NCBI GenBank assembly: GCA_030248225.1
Contig: JASANE010027972.1
Coordinates: 42,133 to 106,132 of the forward strand
DNA from: Trileptium ribeirensis
Taxonomy: Eukaryota; Nematoda; Enoplea; Enoplida; Thoracostomopsidae
Length of the DNA stretch: 64,000 nt
Direction: 5' to 3'
A program made the position numbers and the translations under genes. The notes beneath the pieces were generated by a model. The model had not been told where the DNA came from. It ran no database searches and was given only the letters and a program-made list of their open reading frames with translations. Shown here one piece after another: positions 51,301 to 58,339 of this stretch. Each line of letters starts with the position of its first letter. Positions within the stretch are counted from its first letter, which is position 1.

Positions 51301-54300
51301 CCTAGGGTAGTCCCCGCCTATCGACAGTTATGGTCTAGGTACATGAAAGGACTACAATTAATTTCCACGGCTGCGAATGCATTTGCAATTATATTTTGAA
51401 TTCCTATGAACCCATTAATCAGACTAAGATCTTAGCTGGAAACTCGAATTGTCGCATCCATGTGTAGTTTCAAGAAGCATAGATGCTTCAGTAAGATGTA
51501 AATGCGGCGGCTACCCTGTCAAATGTGACAACCTAAAGAAACAGTAAAAGAGTCTAAGGTTTCAGTGTACGCTTATGTCACTCAATATTATATGCTGTGA
51601 GATATGTTTGCGTCATACCTCCCACTTTTAGAGGGGATAAATTTCCCGTTTCCGTCCTGTCCCCTTAACTTCTGTTCCAAATTGGGACACCAAAATATAA
51701 GATGTTATATTTACAATTTTTGCGTTCGAAATCAGAACAAAATTTGAGGAAGCAGGAGGATAAATTTTGGGTAATACAACCAAGACGGCAAATTTACCCA
51801 CCCTTAAAAGTTGGACAAATGAGGCAAAAATCCACCACATCATCCTGGTTAGTTTTTCGAAATGGACGCTGGATCCAGACTATGTCTGATTAGGATTTCA
51901 TTGGGTCTGATTAAAGATTTATGGGTCTGGAGCAGCGAAAATATGTGCAGATACACCCAAATAACAATAGTAATTAGACGTTTATATATAGGTAAACGCA
52001 TATATTACTAGCATCGCGACTGTAGAAATAATTTAGCAATTATAAATCTAATTGAGACAGCCTGAATTTTATAAATAATTCTGGCTGTTCAGTAAAAAAT
52101 GTCATAAAAACGCACCATGGTCACCGGGAAGGCAACGACCATAATAAGGCAGCTTCTTGCGCTTAGGAACCCAACGGCAGTTGTCCCCGAGACGACAGGC
52201 TAAACAGTTTAGGTTCATTTCGCACATATTATCTGATCCCACTGTGGAGCAATTTTGGCGAACTGTCTACAATCTTAGATAAAAAATTACTAGAAATTAA
52301 GTAAAAACGGCCGAAGCAAACTAAATGAAGCGTCGTATAACACGGTTCGGAAACAGCTCTGACATAAACTTCCACACCATTATGATCTAACGCTTGCATT
52401 AAAAAATTCTGCCAGATAACACCGGCTTTTTCCAAAATCCAAGCAAATGCCAAACCTGTTATATGTTTCGAACTTTGTGGCCTTGGCTAGAAGAAAAACT
52501 CGCGACATGACGCCTTCCGAAAAGGAGGGGGAACTTCGGGATGCCACGTCTACATTCTCGGGAGAAATTTCAAAGTGGCGTGGAAAAACAATTGTTTGAA
52601 ATGCTAAATATCTCCATGTTTCTAAGTACTCTTAGTGTCGTACAAGTATTTTCAGGACATAAAACGACGTTTCGGCATTAGAAATAGTGGCAATTAATGT
52701 TTAAAACATTTTACATACAGAAAACATATTTTGAGTCAATTTTAATACATCTTGTACATAACCGTATAAAAATATTGTCGTCATTACAAGACAACCGATA
52801 ACTAAGAATCAATTACGTAATACTGCCAGAATATTGTATTAAGCATGCTTGATGAAGCATGACAAACAATACTTTCGATCTTAATTGACTTACACCTACT
52901 ACTCTGTAACTAATGGTCACCATTTCGAATTAAAATAATGTTGCTGTTCGTACAATTTCTTATTTGCATTTTTGACATTCCAAGAATGGTATTACAGGTA
53001 AGCAGAAAGTTAACAAGACATAATTAACTTCTCACATACACGTATAAAGTCCACCGCTTTAAATATTACTTAGCCTACATATTTATTATCTCATTATTTT
53101 ATTATAAAAATTTTCCCACTTAATTTCACATAAATTTTTCCAATTTAATTTTCTATCTGAAATTAAATTTGTGGTATTCTTTGATTTAGAGTGTAGTTTA
53201 TAGTCTTTCCAGACACTATAAACCAACTTCGAATAAATATTATTTAAATGACCCATATAATCATATAAATTTACATATTGCTTTTCTCACTAAATTCTAT
53301 TCCAAAAATTTTACTTTAAATCATAATACAACAATCTGCACTAAATACAATAAGTTATTCTTAGAAATTCAAATTTTATACTAACTCGGGCACCTAAGAA
53401 AAATAACATCATGCTAGAAGTAACTAAAATCTAGTTCTCCAAATTCGCCCTTTATAAAGTTTTTCATACAATACATGCTCTTTAGCATTAGGTTAATACC
53501 TAATACATGTCTGGTAATACGTATGTATTATCCTTGTTATACGACAATTAGCTATGATGATGTTATTAATGTTTCCATCTCTGCTATATGTTTTAGCATT
53601 TTTCTCTGCACGATACGAACTCATACGATAGTCACGCCGGAATTTGACTGTTTCAACGATATTATCGATGTTGGTGCTAATAATAATAATGAAAACAAAC
53701 CGAATCCAAATACACTAACAATGTCTTTTTTATTCAGGACTTATATGAATCATGCGCGACTCACTAAATACATTCCGAATTTTTCCTTGCGGGACTATAA
53801 TCGCTAAAATTTTCCCTTACTGCATTTATACGATTGAAATCAGTCGCTAAATTATCGGTGGTTTCTAGCAGTTACAATACTTTATTGTGGGCCCCAGTTT
53901 AGTCTAACTCATTAGTGATGTCCGCGGTCACAATCTGGACCGATTTTAAAATTTGTCGCTTCGAACAGCGGGTCTACACCGTTTGACGTTTTTTGATTAG
54001 ACCGTAAACTCACTAGTTAAATCACAAATTAAACTTTTCCCAATTTGGTGCTCAGAGTTGCTATTTCCTTATAGATCATCCACGATAAAGAATTTCCATA
54101 AATTAATGTTGTGGGTCTACATAGAACCTACAAATTTGAAAATTTTGTTGCAAAATTATATGTACCCTGTAATTTTTGGGTGCTGATCGTAATACACAGT
54201 AGTTACCCAGTAATTTTAAGATTTGGGTGATAAAAGTTGTACGCAGCAATTAATTTTGTCGGTACAATCAATACCAAGTAATTTTAATTCTTCAGTTTTA

Positions 54301-57300
54301 AACTGGACGATCTTAAACAAGTATTAAATAAGATTTATATAATCATGGTGTAAGTCAAAAACTGTCGCTAAAAATAAGCCTCAGCCAATTGTTTTACTAG
54401 TCGGGAACCCATGGCGACACGCCATGGAACGAACTGCAACCTGCTACTCCATACCTTCTTACCCGAACCTCGGACACCAAAATTAAAGATTCCAATTATT
54501 GACTCAGCGTACCAAATCGCCTTATGTGAGACTACCTTCATTTTTTCAAAATTTTAAACTCCTGAGGTATATTACAGGACCTCGATTCCCCGTATATCTC
54601 ATTATCGGTACAACAGAGGCCAAAACGGACCATTCCAATGATTCAGGATGCCAAATTACCTTACATAAGTCTAACTTCGTTTTTCGATTTTTTGACCCAT
54701 GAGGGTCACACTGGAGCTGTACCATTCGGAAGGTGCTCTCATCCCTATATCTCCTTACCGGAAACTCAGAGCCCAAAACAAACCATTTCAATGGATTCAA
54801 CGGGTCGAATTATTTCATATGAGATCAACTTCATTTTTTCGACTTTTGGACAGCTGGGGCTCATATAGGGAGTGGTGCCTCCCTGAGGTTGCCCTGACCG
54901 CAATAGCTCCCTACCGGAACCTCGAAGACGAAAATTACCATACAAATCGACTCGGGACAAATTACCTTGTTTGAGACCAACTCATTTTTTTATTTTTGGA
55001 CCCATGAGAGTCATGTAGAGTATGATGCCCTCCCGACGGTGCCCTGACCCCATATAACTCCTTACCAGAGCCTTGGTGCATAAATTCGACCATTTCAATA
55101 GATTCGACATGGCAAACTACTTGCCACGTGATCCATTTTGCACCAAATAACCTTAAGAAAGATACTAATTTTCAACTATTTTCCTTATATACTGAAAGTG
55201 TGACATAGGAGGAGGAGCAGCAGCACAACACAATCGCCATTAATATAATAGATACATAGATTGTTGTGCAAATATCGTATGTTTCTTAGCTGAAAATAGA
55301 TTATTGGCTTAATCGGTTCGGAACGGATCGAGAAATTTGCTCAGGTTGCATCACTACCCCAGCTAAACAGGAATAACCACCTCAGGCATTTTCAGTTTCA
55401 TAATTCCGAGCTGGAATAAACCCCAGGGAAATTTCAGTATTTTAGAAAACCCAGAATTTAATAAACCCGGCTTTGACAAAACAACAAGTATAATATCGGG
55501 TCCATATTGTTACGACAAATATATAGACTAACGCTAATTTAACTTAATGAACCTTTAAACGTGTATTTTTCTATATTATAAAGAATACTTGTCAAAACCC
55601 AATACGCTGCTATTGTATTTTCTAGATTTGCCAACAAAGTTTAAGTATCAGTTACACACGGTGTACAACTTACATCACCACATCCTTCTTGACACCGACT
55701 ATCACACCATACACAACTTTCGCTTGCAACCCCATCTGCTTTCGTAGATGCAACAGAGCCGCTTGCTTCTTCTTGCAATATAAGGTGGCTGTATTGACAC
55801 GCTCTGCAGGTATTGAATGAACTACAAGTTTGCGGACCACCTACCGCAGCTGAATTCGCGCGGGTCGTAGTTGCAGCTGCACCATTGTTAATATGGATGG
55901 TTGAATCTGAAAGAAAATTAACTCGATTTCGCTCAAATGTACACGTTTTTATCCTCCTATACGGAAAGCCTCCAGAGTCGTTAATATGTTTACAAGAAGG
56001 AACAGAATAGCGCCGGGGTTCGGGGGCGGCAGCCTTCCCCTACTTAGTCTTAGTGTAAGCCTTATATAAAATGTGAAGAATAGACTAAGGCTTAAGCTCA
56101 AATTACTGATAGCGGTATATCCTCTCTTCACTTATTGGGTTACTGTAGAGGCCTCATTTTAAAACATCAGGTCCAAGATACAGAATTTCTTTATACATAA
56201 AGCAACTTTTGAAATCTTGACTGACGGTTGATGGTTTTTGTCCATCCTATATTAGAGAACTCTCCATGTACAAAGAATCTGATAACTCCAGCAATATACT
56301 AGTTGAGTTTAATTTAACTTTCGACATTCGCAACAATTTTCCGTAGTTTATAATGGGGTGTGTACAGACATATAACTAGTAACACGTAAACATGGGTGAC
56401 GGAGGCATGATGGTTAACAACGGCGTGAATAGTGCATACAGCTTGTGGAATTTCTAACATTTTTGGTAACAGTTTAAAAGTAACATACTCATTTAAATCG
56501 AGTAGCTACACCTCATCTTCGAATTTTCACCATGAAAACAATTTTAAGAAACTGAATTTATTCTGTAAAATAATGTTCGAATTTGACTATGAACGATACG
56601 TATAATTTAAACTATTCAAAATGATAAGTGTTATTCTGTTAGTGTTTGAGTAGCAAGCGTCATAGGCTCAAAATGTGACAAACACTATCATCTTTTTATG
56701 TAATACCAAAGTTAAAAACTATGAATCGGTTGTCGAGATATGATGAACTTAGCTTTCCCTAAGTCAATTTTAAGAGAATTTGCTTAATTTTTAAGGAAAG
56801 AGATGAAATACGTCAATAGCTATATACAGCTGTTTAGAAAACGTGAAAATACATTTTATGTAAAAAAATCGCCGAAATAGCACGAACGGTTGTCGAGATG
56901 CGGTGAAAAAGCTGAAAAAATGGCAAAAATCCCTAAGTTTGAGCAACATTTGCTTAATTTTGAGTACAAAGCAATTTTCGTAGAAAAAAGTGCTCAATGA
57001 AAGGGCACTCCGCAAGAGAATATGCAACACGAAGAAAAAAAAATTTCTAAAATCGGCCCAGGCGTTCAACCTGCAGACCTGTCTGTGACAAACAAAAAAA
57101 AGTCACAGAGAAAATTGAAATTTTGCGTCTAGTATATTGATATATATAAAGTTAAATGTACGCCTCCGGCTGCGACTCGCCACCTTCGGTGGCTCGTCTT
57201 GCCTCCGTCAATCATAGGTCTCTCGCTGTTTCGTCTGAAATCTGAAACACATCTCAGTTCTGGATGTTCCAAAACGATGAAATGCCGATTTGTGCACGGA

Positions 57301-58195
57301 CATAGGTCTTGAGATCGAACAGACTTGACAAAAGAACAACCGAGCTGTACGCAGGTACAGTTGACTCATGTATTATTATAAACTTGTCGAGAAAGAAAAA
57401 AACGAGAGTAACCGTCAACGATAAACCAAGAACTGTGGAGAATTCAGATGACATCACAAATTCCACTTTTATACAGAATGTCTAACGCGCTTCGTTTTCC
57501 GTTTATATATGCTTACTCAATAAGATAACTCAGCAATGGCATACATTTGAATGTGAAGCGTCTGTTACAGACACTTTATATCAATTTGTAGTGGTACTCT
57601 AGATTAATATATTAGAATATTTTTCAATCTTAGCAAAAAATATATGTCAATATGAACCTATACTTTAAAAAATTTATTATGCATGTACAAAGACAGAAAT
57701 TATACACAAAAGTCAGACGATACTTACAACTAGCTAATTTCCCATTTGCGTTGCTTTTTTTCCTGCTCGTCAAACTCAAACCACATCGTAGCCTCATAAC
57801 TTCCGCAAACGCAGTCATTCCATTCTCCAACGTTTCTCCCACATCAGCCGCATTTTTTAACACCTCTGGATCTCCAGGCAATACAGACCCGCTGCCATCA
57901 CTTGCGTCAGCCAACACCAAAGGATTGACAACGGAACCGATACTGGCAGGATTCCCTAAAATCCCCTTTCCTGATTTCAGCAATACCTGGTCATTCCCAC
58001 GTTTGCTGCCAGCAGTACCAGAAATATCCATCGCTAAACTAACTTGACGTGTAGACTGATGACCACGAGAGCCCGACCCAGAGCTCAAATTTAATGAAGT
58101 ATTCGCTACACGACAACGGTTATTAAACCAATCACATTTGACGCCATGGCGAGCGCGCAAACAGGCCGCTCGGTCATTCAAAACTGAGCAATCAC
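18063..58195 (-). CDS. ATRN: Attractin-family gene, 3' part (15 exons)
   Basis: Attractins are large type I membrane glycoproteins with CUB, EGF, kelch, PSI, C-type lectin and laminin-EGF modules. In vertebrates they act in melanocortin/agouti signalling and myelination. Exons in transcript order: 58195..57728, 55906..55674, 52241..52125, 48629..48503, 47056..46944, 40487..40275, 36864..36646, 35857..35792, 32147..32001, 30646..30552, 28280..28211, 27997..27846, 23001..22879, 20459..20373, 18323..18063. They total about 2.49 kb, or 830 residues. Introns are GT-AG and phases chain at every junction except the second, where exon 2 ends in phase 0 and exon 3 needs phase 1. That points to a missed small exon or a weak alternative donor. 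About 10 residues before the membrane helix may also be missing. CUB, EGF and kelch exons are not in the window. Identity rests on the C-terminal boxes and the order of modules; ATRN versus ATRNL1 cannot be separated. Confidence 0.9.
19334..19659. mobile_element. TTCG-rich MITE, copy 1
   Basis: Ends in CTTAATTCTGATTGTAACTG and begins with a decayed inverse (AGAATTAAGTGCTCAAAACT). The interior repeats AACGAATTTCGATTG and GTTTAATTTAACGAATTTCG. Related to 45604..45838, where the ends are intact. Located just downstream of the attractin 20373 exon. Confidence 0.7.
19702..20056. mobile_element. TIR element with 5-bp TSD, copy 2
   Basis: Ends CTGGCCTGTCCACA and TGGGCAGGCCAG, flanked by CACGA (19697..19701 and 20057..20061). 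Colinear with 4209..4589, sharing for instance AAATATTTCCATATTTTCAT and TAGTGGCAATTAATGTTTAA. Slightly shorter, with fewer G-runs. Lies in an attractin intron, about 320 bp from the MASRPF exon. Confidence 0.88.
20373..20459 (-). CDS. ATRN: Attractin exon: cytoplasmic MASRPF box
   Basis: An 87-nt exon, acceptor CTTTTGTTTTAG, donor CAAAAG|GTAAGC, phase 0 to 0. Encodes RMFVEMEQMASRPFGSVQLD then LSEKEPLQK. MASRPF is the most conserved cytoplasmic motif of ATRN, ATRNL1 and MEGF8-type tails. In vertebrates this tail binds the Mahogunin RING ligase; whether that holds here is inference. Confidence 0.95.
21823..22082. mobile_element. TTCG-rich MITE, copy 2 (decayed)
   Basis: Left end TACAGCTACAATCAGAGTTT and right end ...ATTCAGTTACATC are degraded versions of the family ends at 45604. 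The interior contains ACGAAGTTTCGTTCGAT and TCGATTTCCTTTGCGTTCGA, as in the other copies. Confidence 0.55.
22879..23001 (-). CDS. ATRN: Attractin exon: transmembrane helix
   Basis: Acceptor AACCTTCAG, donor CGACAG... read as AGACAG|GTTTGT, 123 nt, phase 0 to 0. Encodes LLLKHKISVLLTVSSCFLTL then LLVAIVLWKLKLRFDVYRRR and Q. SSCFLTLLLVAIVLWKLK is the single membrane-spanning helix of attractin followed by a basic stop-transfer stretch. About ten residues conserved upstream in vertebrates are not accounted for, so a microexon may lie in the 4.8 kb intron. Confidence 0.93.
23312..26261. mobile_element. Possible hAT-like element with CCCGAAGCCCGG ends
   Basis: The left segment (AGAGGTGATAAGTTAGGCCC, GAAGCCCGGC, GGACCGACCCGGGCC) and the complement of the right segment (TAGAGGTGAGGACG, CCCGAAGCCCGG, GGTCCGGTCCGAA) have matching GC-rich subterminal motifs in inverse orientation, 2.95 kb apart. 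Such GGGCTTCGGG repeats are common at hAT ends. No target duplication was found, so this could be two unrelated fragments. A decayed reverse transcriptase lies between them. Confidence 0.35.
24250..25290 (+). pseudogene. Decayed non-LTR retrotransposon reverse transcriptase
   Basis: Consecutive RT blocks occur in shifting frames: DLLELIATIWRDESI (near 24405), NRFKQRLHKFTRDEQI (near 24533), FVDFKTAFDSVHRPSLCKIL with EGNRMPAKLVRMIKALF (24675..24790), SGVLQYSILFNFTIDW (24847..24895), AAYTDDFALLAETVSHLQSL (24960..25018), then SKTKIMGS and LGNKTFEQVENF, and finally RTTNAHAEFRGLNRFWQAAK in another frame to 25288. The catalytic YADD is YTDD, and the QG...LSP part of the block before LFN is deleted. 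Stops and frameshifts make it inactive. The style matches elements I know from flatworms; clade not proven. Opposite strand to the host attractin intron. Confidence 0.85.
27846..27997 (-). CDS. ATRN: Attractin exon: juxtamembrane ectodomain, part 3
   Basis: Acceptor GTGTTTTAG, donor CTACAG|GTAGGT, 152 nt, phase 1 to 0. Encodes DAWKSTKWFLRDAACHRIER, then RFDKNEFKIGGEWNTTFYVF and IRQIKVPMVLQ. The F..NEFKI, NTTFYVF and I-KV-P blocks correspond to the region just outside the membrane in attractins. Confidence 0.9.
28211..28280 (-). CDS. ATRN: Attractin exon: juxtamembrane ectodomain, part 2
   Basis: A 70-nt exon, acceptor TTACTTGCAG, donor TTCAG|GTAATT, phase 0 to 1. Encodes TDADVTFKLECSELAKVNLT then LYS, in the position of the conserved attractin stretch that ends in an N-L-T/N-I-T-type segment. 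Found from splice sites and phase; too short for an ORF scan. Confidence 0.85.
28585..28960 (+). repeat. Imperfect ~105-bp tandem repeat, four copies
   Basis: The phrase GG(A)TTCAAAAG.TATGACCA followed by .ATAACCAAGCTAGAAA recurs at about 28592, 28687, 28802 and 28906, with intervals of 97-114 bp. Between these are variable AT-rich spacers. Lies in an attractin intron. Confidence 0.75.
28961..30551. other. Attractin intron sequence
   Basis: No exon or defined repeat was recognised between the tandem repeat and the exon at 30552. A duplicated AAGGTCCAAGTCTAATGT near 29340-29365 is the only local repeat noted. Confidence 0.45.
30552..30646 (-). CDS. ATRN: Attractin exon: juxtamembrane ectodomain, part 1
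   Basis: Acceptor TTTTTACTTTAG, donor ATGAAA|GTAAGC, 95 nt, phase 1 to 0. Encodes (Y)NLNVDFVFTFQLNPEEDEN then VTKLNFVTRPMK, matching the hydrophobic and acidic block that directly follows laminin-EGF 2 in attractins. Confidence 0.92.
32001..32147 (-). CDS. ATRN: Attractin exon: laminin-EGF 2
   Basis: Acceptor TTGTTTCAG, donor TTTTT|GTACGT, 147 nt, phase 1 to 1. Encodes ACDCNGQATECHSSSGKCYC then TTKGIIGHNCDRCDSNAHYI and GDPRNSTCF. CNGQA, the SGKCYCTTKGIIG run and the YIGDPRNSTC ending are characteristic of attractin. Downstream bases in the same frame do not match the family, so the GTACGT donor is preferred. Confidence 0.95.
32620..33060 (-). pseudogene. C-terminal remnant of a non-LTR retrotransposon
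   Basis: On the minus strand, about 32945..32765 encodes EKRAILSQMRTGEHCRLLYR, then SRTSTTPDPPACRFCKSADE and TARHVFEECENL before a stop. The LSQMRTG block and the C-x2-C...H-x4-C finger (CRFC...HVFEEC) are the usual end of the polyprotein in several non-LTR clades. The upstream RT is not present, so it is probably a 5'-truncated copy. Same strand as attractin, inside its intron. Confidence 0.75.
33900..35660 (+). repeat. Dispersed satellite-bearing element, copy 2
   Basis: Begins with the shared GCATACGTCGATATGCTATA head (33937) and ends with ACACACAATCTCCACTACGT (35617). It holds three iterations of the about 350-bp unit, recognised by AAGATAAAAATAACCTTG-type segments at 34172, 35059 and 35404. 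The first unit is split by the hAT-like element 34271..34803. The 3' end is 132 bp from the attractin exon at 35792. Confidence 0.8.
34271..34803. mobile_element. hAT-like GGTTCC-rich element, copy 1, 533 bp
   Basis: Ends CAGGGAGTAACCGGAA and TTCCGGTTATTCCCTG, flanked by the perfect 8-bp duplication CCTCGTAC (34263..34270 and 34804..34811). Subterminal arrays of GGTTCCGGTTCCGG flank an AT-rich core without coding capacity. TIR start and 8-bp TSD fit hAT. Removing the element restores the host repeat CCTCGTACCCATGG..., as seen in undisturbed copies near 58587. Confidence 0.93.
35792..35857 (-). CDS. ATRN: Attractin exon: laminin-EGF 1, second part
   Basis: A 66-nt exon, acceptor TAAATTATAG, donor TAGTG|GTAAGT, phase 1 to 1. 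Encodes GENCQDCQRGYFGNALNGGN then CS, the C-terminal half of a laminin-type EGF module (C-x2-C-x2-GYFG-N). It completes the eight-cysteine module begun in 36864..36646. Confidence 0.93.
36048..36121 (+). repeat. 37-bp direct duplication
   Basis: The segment CGGGATAGAAAAATATCCAG plus AAAAAATTACTATGCA is present twice head to tail with no mismatch, so it is recent. In the attractin intron between the two laminin-EGF 1 exons. Confidence 0.8.
36646..36864 (-). CDS. ATRN: Attractin exon: laminin-EGF 1, first part with insertion
   Basis: Acceptor TTCACCTTTAG, donor CTACTG|GTAAGC, 219 nt, phase 1 to 1. Starts (A)CQCNGHGSC, the signature opening of the first attractin laminin-EGF module. About 50 polar residues rich in Asn, Lys and Ser follow before SCMYCDDMTTG, where other attractins have only a few. 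The cysteine order is kept, so this looks like a loop expansion rather than a broken module. Confidence 0.92.
37531..39474 (+). repeat. 699-bp tandem duplication (two units)
   Basis: Unit 1 is 37531..38229 and unit 2 starts at 38230 (ATGCAAAACGAGCTACCTGA in both). Identity is high throughout (for example CCTGCTACAGGGGTTGCAAA, GCAACGGAGACAGCACCTAC). Unit 2 is interrupted by the element 38903..39449 and resumes at 39450 with TATGGTTCTTGCGACCTTCG, exactly where unit 1 continues. Confidence 0.93.
38903..39449. mobile_element. Harbinger-like MITE, 547 bp
   Basis: Ends TACGAGAGTAAACTTAA and the complement of TGCGCGAGTAAACTTAA, flanked by TAA on both sides (38900..38902 and 39450..39452). The matching empty site ACTAATATGG is at 38201..38210 in unit 1 of the duplication. 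The interior carries several GTTCGCGAAC palindromes. A 3-bp TWA-type TSD suggests PIF/Harbinger; no transposase is present. Confidence 0.93.
40275..40487 (-). CDS. ATRN: Attractin exon: last PSI repeat
   Basis: Acceptor TTATTTCCAG, donor CCAG|GTGTTT, 213 nt, phase 1 to 1. Encodes LNCEAQLTCDDCRNVGPACG then WCDDGSGTGLGQCLPGSAAGP, a near-textbook attractin PSI repeat, and ends in CPQRRWYFVGCP leading into the first laminin-EGF module. The exon sits between two large transposons: 37406..40222 ends 52 bp from it and 40554..45458 begins 66 bp away. Confidence 0.95.
43130..44340 (+). repeat. Diverged ~370-bp repeats inside the 4.9 kb element
   Basis: GATATTCAATCTTTGGCGTTG occurs at about 43179, 43552 and 44238, in each case downstream of AGTAAAC(G/T)GTTTTAAGC-type sequence and upstream of CGCAAG(C/T)TGAATATAAATAT, then GTGCGCAGTTTTGAC. 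The first two units are 373 bp apart; the third is further away. Confidence 0.75.
44815..44920. other. GC-rich patch
   Basis: GGGGGCTGACCCGCCCAACG, CCTCGGACCGCCGAGG and nearby bases form a GC-rich island with a 16-bp palindrome (CCTCGGACCGCCGAGG is near-perfect) inside the AT-rich 4.9 kb element. Function unknown. Confidence 0.4.
45604..45838. mobile_element. TTCG-rich MITE, copy 3, intact ends
   Basis: Inverted ends CAGTTACAATCAGAATTAA and TTAATTCTGACTGTAACTG with TA on each side. CAGT ends plus a TA duplication fit Tc1/mariner, which is inference. The interior has TCGTTTAAACGAAATTCGTT-like repeats. Its right edge coincides with the left edge of the 573-bp tandem duplication. Confidence 0.82.
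45838..46992 (+). repeat. 573-bp tandem duplication carrying part of an exon
   Basis: Left copy 45838..46410 and right copy 46421..46992, separated by TGTAGCAGTG. Copies are about 97-98% alike by eye, with scattered substitutions and a 1-bp indel. The right copy includes the last 49 nt of the attractin exon 46944..47056 with its splice donor. Confidence 0.95.
46362..46410 (-). pseudogene. Decayed duplicate of the 3' half of an attractin exon
   Basis: Encodes the same LYGQCLHWATQQSGCD segment as the functional exon. The donor GATG|GTATGG has become GATGATATGG, so no GT remains, and there is no acceptor because the first half of the exon lies outside the duplication. It therefore sits as silent intron sequence downstream of the true exon. 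Confidence 0.9.
46944..47056 (-). CDS. ATRN: Attractin exon: fourth PSI repeat, second half
   Basis: Acceptor GATTGCAG, donor TGATG|GTATGG, 113 nt, phase 2 to 1. Encodes CMWCGNLQRCIDINAHSPSF then GLYGQCLHWATQQSGCD, closely following the vertebrate attractin block (CMWC, RC, D.NA, SF, GQC, W). Its last 49 nt and its donor lie inside the right-hand copy of a 573-bp tandem duplication. The other copy repeats the coding sequence but has lost the donor. Confidence 0.92.
48503..48629 (-). CDS. ATRN: Attractin exon: fourth PSI repeat, first half
   Basis: Acceptor TTTTTACTTTCAG, donor AATGG|GTAAGA, 127 nt, phase 1 to 2. Encodes a Thr/Lys-rich linker then MSCPRPCAWLSDCGTCINN. Joined to the next exon it reads CGTCINNGCMWC, the PSI core. 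The 48503 donor and the 47056 acceptor share the split codon GG|A, which supports both boundaries. Confidence 0.9.
48780..49000. repeat. AT-rich inverted-repeat segment
   Basis: ACCTTAAATAAAATTC (48837) is inverted at ATTTTATTTAAGGT (48892), and AGTAGAATTC / GTTGAATC-type phrases recur on both sides. Probably a degraded hairpin MITE close to the 48503 exon acceptor side. Boundaries are not fixed. Confidence 0.4.
49072..49219 (-). CDS. Doubtful exon, possible remnant of the C-type lectin domain
   Basis: An open minus-strand frame here encodes VPKHCCFEHL, about 15 residues, then FCKGPKQAAISSRLKRIILQ and LLKN, ending before GTAAAT. The FC plus helix pattern faintly resembles the first half of an attractin lectin domain, and the position between the third and fourth PSI repeats is where that domain belongs. 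The splice acceptor is poor and the second half (Trp/Cys-rich) is not seen downstream. The exon is not needed for frame, because the flanking exons already join phase 1 to phase 1. It may be chance. Confidence 0.2.
49330..52124. other. Attractin intron, mostly unassigned
   Basis: Expected position of C-type lectin exons in an attractin, but none was recognised. 49830..50430 has weak tandem structure (repeated TTTGGTTA(T/C)GTA and ATGCCTTT.CA.A phrases, about 190 bp apart). 51120..51330 holds a G/C-rich patch with long C runs resembling other GC-rich repeat patches. Confidence 0.4.
52125..52241 (-). CDS. ATRN: Attractin exon: third PSI repeat
   Basis: Acceptor GCTCCACAG, donor CCCG|GTGACC, 117 nt, phase 1 to 1. 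Encodes NMCEMNLNCLACRLGDNCRW then KKLPYYGRCLPG, the PSI-like cysteine repeat that precedes the lectin domain in vertebrate attractins. An alternative acceptor 7 bases in (GGATCAG) keeps neither the same length nor the leading Gly-Ser, so the exact start is uncertain. Confidence 0.85.
52500..52790. mobile_element. Truncated relative of the 5-bp-TSD element
   Basis: CCTTCCGAAAAGGAGGGGGA, ATTCTCGGGAGAAATTTCAA and AAATAGTGGCAATTAATGTT align in order with the elements at 4209 and 19702, but both terminal repeats are missing and the sequence is clearly diverged. An old, broken copy. Confidence 0.7.
54390..55130 (+). repeat. ~160-bp tandem repeat, four to five units
   Basis: CTCC(T/C)TACCGGAA-type phrases recur at 54751, 54908 and 55068, and a diverged one at 54590, each followed by AC.ATTTCAATGGATTCGAC..G.CAAATTACCTT and TTTTTGACCCATGAGGGTCA. 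Spacing is about 157-160 bp. In the intron where one attractin exon may be missing. Confidence 0.8.
55674..55906 (-). CDS. ATRN: Attractin exon: second PSI repeat
   Basis: Acceptor TTTCTTTCAG, donor GGTGAT|GTAAGT, 233 nt, phase 1 in and 0 out. Cysteine pattern TCSSFNTCRACQ, then about 25 acidic and Ser-rich residues, then SCVWCDSRCQEGC, typical of a PSI repeat with an enlarged loop. The strong GTAAGT donor gives phase 0, whereas the next exon found needs phase 1. A weaker donor four bases earlier (TGTG|GTGATG) would restore the frame, as would an unseen exon between 52242 and 55673. Confidence 0.85.
55907..57727. other. Attractin intron, nothing definite
   Basis: No exon found. 57150..57240 contains a GC-rich inverted phrase (CGCCACCTTCGGTGGCTCG) in otherwise AT-rich sequence. 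Confidence 0.4.
57728..58195 (-). CDS. ATRN: Attractin exon: first PSI repeat plus long linker
   Basis: Acceptor TTGTAG at the high end, donor GTT|GTAAGT at the low end, phase 1 in and 1 out, 468 nt. It opens with a PSI-like motif, DCSVLNDRAACLRARHG then KCDWFNNRC, matching the first cysteine repeat after the kelch propeller in attractins. About 120 residues follow that are Ser/Gly/Ala-rich with no recognised domain (SGSGSRGHQSTRQ, then GSVVNPLVLADASDGSGSV). Vertebrate attractins have only a short stretch here, so this is a lineage-specific expansion or a retained exon part. Confidence 0.8.
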
Positions 58196-58339
58196 CTACA
58201 ATTTATATATATATATCTTTGTTAAAATACCCGATACCCATTCTATTTATTCCAATAATTAACATTTTATGTACGACCAAATTCACCATGTCAGGTGTTC
58301 TCCATTCAACTACTTTCTACAAATTAGTAAGTCTATCGA

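Noticed and set aside
57652..58047. Plus-strand frame of 131 codons
   Set aside because: It is the antisense shadow of the Ser/Gly-rich attractin exon, and the minus strand has the splice sites and PSI cysteines.
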